From assembly GCF_001678495.1 (NCBI RefSeq), contig NZ_JTJL01000030.1, forward strand, positions 1-64,000: a stretch of DNA of 64,000 bases. Direction: 5' to 3'. Positions within the stretch are counted from its first letter, which is position 1, and the number at the start of each line of letters is the position of its first letter. This stretch comes from Gallibacterium salpingitidis (GTDB lineage: Bacteria; Pseudomonadota; Gammaproteobacteria; Enterobacterales; Pasteurellaceae). Below, piece after piece: positions 58,304 to 64,000 of this stretch. Under the pieces are notes generated by a model. The model was not told the origin of the DNA and searched no databases. It saw nothing but the letters and a program-made list of their open reading frames with translations. The translations under genes were made by a program, and so were the position numbers.

Positions 58304-61123
58304 TTAGGCAAATTGACGAACTTCTCCTTCGCCCGCTACGTTCTCAACACAACGAGAACAGAGGTGCGGATGTTCGCTATTTTGTCCCACAGTATCAGAA
58401 TAATGCCAACAACGTGGGCATTTTTCCGCTTGTGAAGCAACCACTTTCACTGCTAATCCGTTCAATTCACCCTCAGCAACGTCAGCATCTGCCAAGGCTT
58501 TGACCTCAACTTTAGAAGTAATTAACACGAAACGTAATTCATCACCTAATTTTGCTAATAAATCACGATAATGATCATTTGCATATAATGTTACTTCTGC
58601 CGCTAACGCCGCCCCAATAACTTTATCATTACGTGCTTGTTCAAGAACACGATTGACTTCTGCTCTTACTTTCAATACTTCTTGCCAGTAAGCGTCGTTC
58701 ATTGCTTCATCATCTGCTAGGGCAAATAAACCTTTATAGAACTCTTCCATAAAGACGAATTCACTACGCTCACCTGGTAGATATTGCCAAATTTCATCAG
58801 CCGTAAAGGAAAGAATTGGTGCAATCCAACGCACTAACGCCTCTGCAATATGATATAACGCAGTTTGACAACTACGACGTGCCAAACTATCCGCTTTGGT
58901 TGTGTATTGACGGTCTTTGATAATATCTAAATAGAAAGAACCCATTTCAATCGAGCAGAAACGCATAATACGTTGTACCACTTCGTGGAATTGATAATTA
59001 TCATAAGAATGTTTGATCTCTTCTTGCGCTTGTAACGCACAAGCTACTGCCCAACGATCTAACACGATCATCTTGTCAGCAGGCACCATATCACGTTTTG
59101 GATCAAAACCATTTAAGTTCGCTAATAAGAAACGCGCAGTATTACGAATACGACGATAAGAATCCGCAGCACGTTTAAAAATTTCATCTGATACCGCAAT
59201 TTCACCAGTGTAATCCGCTGAACCTACCCATAAACGTAAAATATCGCCACCGAATTTATCCATTACTTCTTGTGGAGTCACGATATTACCAATTGATTTT
59301 GACATCTTGCGACCTTGTCCATCAACGGTAAAACCATGTGTCAATACTTGGCTATATGGTGCTTTGTTATCAGTTGCAGTAGATAACATTAATGAAGACA
59401 TAAACCAGCCACGATGCTGATCTGAACCTTCAAGATACATATCAACAGGGTTACCGCCAAATTCTGGGCGATGTTTTGCTACCGCTGAATAAGTTGATCC
59501 TGAATCGAACCAAACGTCTAAAGTATCCGGCACTTTCTGATAATCTTTCGCGTCTTCACCTAATACTTCATTAATATCAAGATCCCACCACGCTTGAATA
59601 CCTTTTTGTTCTACACGTTTTGCTACTTCTTCGATTAATTCTAAAGTACGTGGATGTAACGCTTCGGTTTCTTTATGGATAAATAAAGTTAATGGCACAC
59701 CCCAAGTACGTTGACGAGAAATACACCAGTCAGGACGATTTGCTACCATAGATTCAATACGTGCTTGACCCCAATCAGGAATCCAACGCACACGTTTGAT
59801 CTCTTTTAGCGCTTGTGCACGTAAACCTTTTACATCCATGCCGATAAACCATTGCGGTGTAGCGCGGAAAATAATAGGTGTTTTATGACGCCAGCAATGT
59901 GGATAGCTGTGCGTAATCTTTTCAACTTTTAATAACGCACCAACTTCTTCTAATTTTTTCACTACTAATGGATTAGCATCAAAAACGTTTTCCCCAGCGA
60001 AAAATTGTGCTTGGCTATTAAATTTACCGTCATTACCAATTAAACCTGACATTGGTAAGTTATATTGCTGCCCAACAATAAAGTCATCTTGACCATGATC
60101 TGGTGCAGTATGTACCAATCCTGTACCTGCATCATTACCAACGTGTTCACCAAGAATCAACGGCACTGAATAATCATAGAATGGATGTTGGAATTGTAAT
60201 AATTCAAGATCTTTACCTTTCGCAATGCCTAACACTTGGTAATCGCTTGCGCCAATTGCCTTCATCACGCTTTCTACTAATTCTGTAGTCAGAATCAAAC
60301 GTTCGCCATTCACTTGAATTAATTGATATTCTAATTCCGGATGTAACGCAATCGCGCGGTTAGATGGTAATGTCCAAGGTGTAGTGGTCCAAATTACTGC
60401 TGAAACTTTTCCTTCGCCAGTTTGTGTTAAATTAAATTTCGCCAATACCGCAGCTTCATCAACTGCGTTGAAACGCACATAAATGGATGGTGAAGTTTTG
60501 TCATAATATTCAACTTCTGCTTCTGCTAAAGCTGAACCGCAATCTAAACACCAATGAACGGGTTTTGAACCTTTATAAAGGTGGCCATTCTTAATCACAT
60601 TGCCCAAAGTACGAATAATATTCGCCTCTGTAGCGAAATTCATAGTGAGATATGGATTATCCCAGTCGCCAATTACACCTAAACGGATAAAGTCTTTTTT
60701 CTGTCCTTCAACTTGTTCCCTAGCGTAAGCACGACAAGCTTCACGAAATTCTGCTGCAGACACTTTTTCATTTGGTTTACCCACCAATCCTTCTACTTTT
60801 AATTCAATTGGTAAACCATGGCAGTCCCAACCTGGAATATATGGGGAATCGTAGCCAAGTGCGGTTTTTGATTTAACAATAATGTCTTTTAGAATTTTAT
60901 TTACTGCATGCCCAATGTGGATAGTACCATTCGCATATGGAGGACCATCGTGCAAAATAAAGGTTTTCTTACCTTTACTTGCTTGACGAATTTTTTGATA
61001 AAGCTGTTTATCATACCAATTCTTTAGCATGGCTGGCTCACGTTTCGCCAAATCACCACGCATTGGAAAACCTGTTTCTGGCAGGTTTAACGTGCTTTTG
61101 TAATCAGTTGTTTCTTTAGACAT
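58304..61123 (-). CDS. ileS: Isoleucyl-tRNA synthetase
   Basis: IleS charges tRNA-Ile and edits valine. The 939-residue class I enzyme has the HIGH motif in [16 protein letters not shown] and the editing domain with [17 protein letters not shown]. The KMSKS motif is in [10 protein letters not shown], and the C-terminal zinc ligands are CPRCWHY and CSRC. GGAATAAAC precedes the ATG. A strong terminator follows. A single Haemophilus-type uptake word lies within it. Confidence 0.97.
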   Translation of the reverse strand: MSKETTDYKSTLNLPETGFPMRGDLAKREPAMLKNWYDKQLYQKIRQASKGKKTFILHDGPPYANGTIHIGHAVNKILKDIIVKSKTALGYDSPYIPGWDCHGLPIELKVEGLVGKPNEKVSAAEFREACRAYAREQVEGQKKDFIRLGVIGDWDNPYLTMNFATEANIIRTLGNVIKNGHLYKGSKPVHWCLDCGSALAEAEVEYYDKTSPSIYVRFNAVDEAAVLAKFNLTQTGEGKVSAVIWTTTPWTLPSNRAIALHPELEYQLIQVNGERLILTTELVESVMKAIGASDYQVLGIAKGKDLELLQFQHPFYDYSVPLILGEHVGNDAGTGLVHTAPDHGQDDFIVGQQYNLPMSGLIGNDGKFNSQAQFFAGENVFDANPLVVKKLEEVGALLKVEKITHSYPHCWRHKTPIIFRATPQWFIGMDVKGLRAQALKEIKRVRWIPDWGQARIESMVANRPDWCISRQRTWGVPLTLFIHKETEALHPRTLELIEEVAKRVEQKGIQAWWDLDINEVLGEDAKDYQKVPDTLDVWFDSGSTYSAVAKHRPEFGGNPVDMYLEGSDQHRGWFMSSLMLSTATDNKAPYSQVLTHGFTVDGQGRKMSKSIGNIVTPQEVMDKFGGDILRLWVGSADYTGEIAVSDEIFKRAADSYRRIRNTARFLLANLNGFDPKRDMVPADKMIVLDRWAVACALQAQEEIKHSYDNYQFHEVVQRIMRFCSIEMGSFYLDIIKDRQYTTKADSLARRSCQTALYHIAEALVRWIAPILSFTADEIWQYLPGERSEFVFMEEFYKGLFALADDEAMNDAYWQEVLKVRAEVNRVLEQARNDKVIGAALAAEVTLYANDHYRDLLAKLGDELRFVLITSKVEVKALADADVAEGELNGLAVKVVASQAEKCPRCWHYSDTVGQNSEHPHLCSRCVENVAGEGEVRQFA

Positions 61124-61262
61124 GAGTTTATTCCGTAATAAAAAGTTAAATCAAATTCATATTGAAAATATAAGCAGATCTCTGCTGTGAATTTCATCTA
61201 TCAAACGCTCTTTTATAGCCTTTTTTAGATCGCTATGCAAACAAACTTATCAAAAAATTTGA

Positions 61263-62201
61263 TTATTTTTCATCATTTTGTTGAAAATACTTTTTCGCAT
61301 TTTCAACGTCTCGTGCAATTTGTTGGCGCAACGCATCAAATGAAGGAAATTTTGTTTCTGAACGTAATTTTGACTTAAAGAAGATTTCTAAGGTTTTACC
61401 ATAAAGATCACCATTGAAATCAAATAGATGAACTTCCAATAAAGGTTTCATACCATTAATTGTTGGGCGATTACCAACATTGGCAACACCATAATAATGG
61501 TTTCCACGTTTATCCATTACTTCAACCGCATACACGCCTTGTAACGGATTAACTTGACGGTGCAAACGAATATTCGCCGTAGGGAAACCAATGGTTCTAC
61601 CCAATTCATTGCCATGAACAACACGACCTAAAATGCTATATGCTCGTCCTAGCATTTGCTCCACTTGATCTAGCTTATCTTCCGCTAATGCTTGACGAAT
61701 TGCCGTACTGCTCACTCGCAAACTATCTAGGCAATAACTGGTATTATTTTCTACTTGAAAACCATATTGCTTACCGGCTGCAGCCAAAGTTTCAAAGTTG
61801 CCACTACGATTAACACCAAAACGAAAATCGTCACCAACACTCAAAAACTTCACCTTTAATTTATCGATTAAATAGTGCTGAATAAATTGATCTGTAGTTT
61901 GTTGGGCAAAAGCAAGATTGAATGGCACACAAAAAACATAATCCACACCAAAACGTGCTAAATAGGTTAATTTGTCACGTAATCTCATTAAACGGGCTGG
62001 TGCTTTCTCTTTTAAAAAGAATTCTTTTGCTTGAGGTTCAAATAACATTACCACCGCAGGCAATGCTAATTGTTCTGCTTGTTGTTTAAGATGACGCAAA
62101 ATGGTTTGGTGCCCTAAATGCACTCCATCAAAATTACCGATCGTTAATGCACAACCTTGTGGAAAAGTAGGTAAATTATAAAGACCTCGAATTAATTGCA
62201 T
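61263..62201 (-). CDS. ribF: Bifunctional riboflavin kinase / FAD synthetase
   Basis: RibF makes FMN and FAD from riboflavin. The 312-residue product has the N-terminal adenylyltransferase (IGNFDGVHLGHQ, SVGDDFRFGVNRSG, VSSTAIRQAL). The C-terminal kinase domain (GNELGRTIGFPTANI, GVYAVEV, VANVGNRPT) is also intact. Flavin supply fits the large flavin demand of the NQR pump encoded in this window. A good promoter lies directly upstream, so the gene is expressed independently of the transporter gene next to it. Confidence 0.96.
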   Translation of the reverse strand: MQLIRGLYNLPTFPQGCALTIGNFDGVHLGHQTILRHLKQQAEQLALPAVVMLFEPQAKEFFLKEKAPARLMRLRDKLTYLARFGVDYVFCVPFNLAFAQQTTDQFIQHYLIDKLKVKFLSVGDDFRFGVNRSGNFETLAAAGKQYGFQVENNTSYCLDSLRVSSTAIRQALAEDKLDQVEQMLGRAYSILGRVVHGNELGRTIGFPTANIRLHRQVNPLQGVYAVEVMDKRGNHYYGVANVGNRPTINGMKPLLEVHLFDFNGDLYGKTLEIFFKSKLRSETKFPSFDALRQQIARDVENAKKYFQQNDEK

Positions 62202-62243
62202 TCTTGCTATAAGCTCATCAAAAAGGTTACAAAAAATGCGGGT

Positions 62244-62272
62244 ATTATACGCAGATTGTCAAAAGCTGTAAA
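62244..62272 (-). promoter_or_regulatory. ribF promoter
   Basis: On the minus strand TTTACA (62272-62267) and TATAAT (62249-62244) are 17 bp apart, with a perfect -10 about 45 bases before ribF. Confidence 0.75.
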
Positions 62273-62305
62273 ACGTGGATATCACCCATCGTTATCACTA
62301 TTTGC

Positions 62306-63163
62306 TTATGATTTTTTAGTAGCGTATGCACACAATCCTCCTGAGGCAACAATCACTAACATTCCAATCCAACTCAGTAAGTCGATTGATGTATCCCACA
62401 ACCACAAACTTAGCAATGCAGAGAAAATAATCGCTGTATATTGCAGCGTTGCAGTAAGGACAGTTGCCCCATAACTAAATGAACGTGTAAGTCCTAATTG
62501 CCCAAGTAAGCCAAAAATACCAATGCCTAATAAATAGCCTGTGGAATTAAAGTCGGCTTTATAATTCCCGGATAAGAGAAAACCAAGAAAGCCAACAACG
62601 GTAACGGATACAGAAAAATAAAACACTGTCCGCCAAACTGGTTCACCAGCTTGTCCTAAACGCTTCACTGTTAATACCGCACCAGTAGCACTTAACCCAG
62701 CAAACAACCCAACTAAAATCGCAAACCAATCTTGTGCATTAATACTAGGACGCAACACCACCAACACGCCCAAAAAACCTAATGCGACAGCCAAAATTTG
62801 CACCGTACGTCGCGCCATTACTGTCGTCAGTACGGTCCAAAAAGTGATAAATAATGTAGTGGTATAATTTAAGCTCGCTGCCGTAGCTAACGGCAGATGT
62901 GCGTACGCATAAAAGCCGCACCAAATAGACATAATACCAAATAGACTACGCGAAATATGCGAACGTAATCGCGGCGTTCTAAAACTTCTATGCTGCCGAT
63001 CCAACAAGACCCAAAGCCAAATCAAAAAGACTGACGGTAAGCCGCGTGTAAAAATAATTGCGCCTAAACTTGCACCACTCTCTGATGCAAGTTTGACGAA
63101 AGCTGCCATAATTGCAAATGTTGCACTGGCAAAAACCATCCACAACGATTGTAAAATACTCAT
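62306..63163 (-). CDS. DMT-superfamily EamA-type transporter
   Basis: This is a 285-residue protein with ten predicted membrane helices in two EamA halves (FASATFAIMAAFVKLASESG and LVGLFAGLSATGAVLTVKRLG). The substrate is unknown; relatives resemble S-adenosylmethionine or amino-acid carriers. It lies between murJ, 4 bases upstream, and ribF, an uncommon insertion in the murJ-ribF-ileS-lspA-ispH neighbourhood. It is probably cotranscribed with murJ. Confidence 0.85.
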   Translation of the reverse strand: MSILQSLWMVFASATFAIMAAFVKLASESGASLGAIIFTRGLPSVFLIWLWVLLDRQHRSFRTPRLRSHISRSLFGIMSIWCGFYAYAHLPLATAASLNYTTTLFITFWTVLTTVMARRTVQILAVALGFLGVLVVLRPSINAQDWFAILVGLFAGLSATGAVLTVKRLGQAGEPVWRTVFYFSVSVTVVGFLGFLLSGNYKADFNSTGYLLGIGIFGLLGQLGLTRSFSYGATVLTATLQYTAIIFSALLSLWLWDTSIDLLSWIGMLVIVASGGLCAYATKKS

Positions 63164-63167
63164 AATA

Positions 63168-64000
63168 TTAGTGTGCCAATAAATCCCTCTTTCTCACACC
63201 AAGTAATAACAATACGCATAGATAACAAACTGCCGCAACTGCAATTAAACCGCCTAACCAGATTACTCGCCAAGAAAAAGGCATGGCATACCATTCTACT
63301 AACATTGGTGTGAAATAAAATAATACGCCTCCCATCACACCAGCTGCAACCACTACTTTGACAAAAAATTTCACGCTTGTTGTAGAAAAATGATACACAT
63401 CTTGTTTTGCCAAACCGCGATATAACAAAAATGCGTTTAACGTTGCCGACATTGCTGATGCAATCGCTAATCCCACATAACTGAACGGAATGGCTAACAA
63501 GTTAAAACCCATATTGCTTACCATCGCAATAATTCCATAACGTACAGGTGTCTTTGTATCTTGGCGAGCATAGTAACCATTCGCTAAGATTTTGATCAGC
63601 ATATAACTCAATAATCCGGCATTAAACGCCCACAATGAATAAGAGGTTGCTTGTACATCACTCAATACAAAATTGCCACGCATAAAAAAGACTAACAACA
63701 TCGGCTGTGCTAACAAGGCAATTCCAACCATTGCTGGTATGCCTAACAATAAAATCATCCGCACTCCCCAATCTAATGTTTGACGGAAAGCAAGGTTATT
63801 TTGCGGATCATCATTATGTACGTGATGACGTGAAAGCGTCGGTAAAATAACGGTAGAAATCGCAATACCAAAAAGACCTAATGGAAACTCCAACAAACGA
63901 TCTGAGTAATACAACCAGCTAATTGATCCTGTCATTAAGAAACTGGCGATAAAAGTATCTAGTAATAAATTAATTTGACTAACAGAAACACCAAATAATG
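63168..64000 (-). CDS. murJ: Lipid II flippase MurJ, 5' end outside the window
   Basis: MurJ flips lipid II across the inner membrane for peptidoglycan synthesis. The window holds the C-terminal portion, about 277 residues, and the frame stays open to position 64000. Motifs are SWLYYSDRLLEFPLGLFGIAISTVILPTLSRHH and NGYYARQDTKTPVRYG, typical of the MviN/MurJ family. The stop is 4 bases before the transporter gene. The N-terminus lies beyond the window, so the start cannot be assessed. Confidence 0.93.
   Translation of the reverse strand, partial: LFGVSVSQINLLLDTFIASFLMTGSISWLYYSDRLLEFPLGLFGIAISTVILPTLSRHHVHNDDPQNNLAFRQTLDWGVRMILLLGIPAMVGIALLAQPMLLVFFMRGNFVLSDVQATSYSLWAFNAGLLSYMLIKILANGYYARQDTKTPVRYGIIAMVSNMGFNLLAIPFSYVGLAIASAMSATLNAFLLYRGLAKQDVYHFSTTSVKFFVKVVVAAGVMGGVLFYFTPMLVEWYAMPFSWRVIWLGGLIAVAAVCYLCVLLLLGVRKRDLLAH

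Overview
The window is a chromosomal segment of a gamma-proteobacterium of the family Pasteurellaceae. The evidence is AT-rich DNA, protein sequences very close to the Haemophilus/Pasteurella versions, and gene neighbourhoods known from that family (nqrABCDEF-apbE-nqrM, yfhL/pgk/fba, xerD/MFS/proC, dgkA-relA-rlmD-recO, rpoE-rseABC, murJ/ribF/ileS/lspA/ispH). An F17-type fimbrial cluster resembling the flf locus of Gallibacterium makes a Gallibacterium-like host my best guess, as an inference only. No rRNA, tRNA, CRISPR array, prophage or insertion sequence was recognised.

Layout. 1-10.4 kb: mnmA, a DMT transporter, a WG-repeat lipoprotein and the full Na+-translocating NADH:quinone reductase operon with its two maturation genes, all on the minus strand, preceded by bolA. 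10.5-16.1 kb: yajG, eda, then a Fur-type promoter driving a TonB-dependent siderophore receptor followed by a YddA/SbmA-like ABC transporter. 16.2-21.3 kb: a four-gene chaperone-usher fimbrial operon (subunit, chaperone, usher, tip adhesin). Its promoter holds a run of 12 C and a perfect CRP site. 21.4-26.6 kb: asnA, yfhL, pgk, fba and a sugar efflux transporter. 26.7-27.3 kb: a hicAB toxin-antitoxin pair whose toxin is only 58 codons long. 27.4-35.4 kb: an amidohydrolase, an NSS transporter, xerD, hmp, an HcaT-like MFS gene, proC and rdgC. 35.4-43.8 kb: murB, dgkA and relA, then a two-gene insertion (a nuclease-helicase plus a Nudix hydrolase) that splits the usually adjacent relA and rlmD, then rlmD and recO. 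44-47 kb: sdhE and the sigma-E regulon core rpoE-rseABC. 47-53.6 kb: greB, hslR, nudE, cysQ and the oxidative pentose phosphate genes zwf-pgl-(GNAT)-gnd. 53.7-56.6 kb: an autotransporter switched off by a 9-C tract in its signal region. 56.7-64 kb: ispH, lspA, ileS, ribF, a second DMT transporter and the 3' part of murJ.

The most notable points are as follows. Two surface-structure loci each carry a long G/C homopolymer and a CRP-like site, which suggests phase variation combined with carbon-source control. The DUF2075-type nuclease-helicase with its coupled Nudix partner sits as an accessory module in a conserved housekeeping locus and could be an uncharacterised defence or stress system. 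recO has no canonical start codon and appears to start at ATC (or ATT). A perfect 19-bp palindrome lies in the long leader of the nqr operon.
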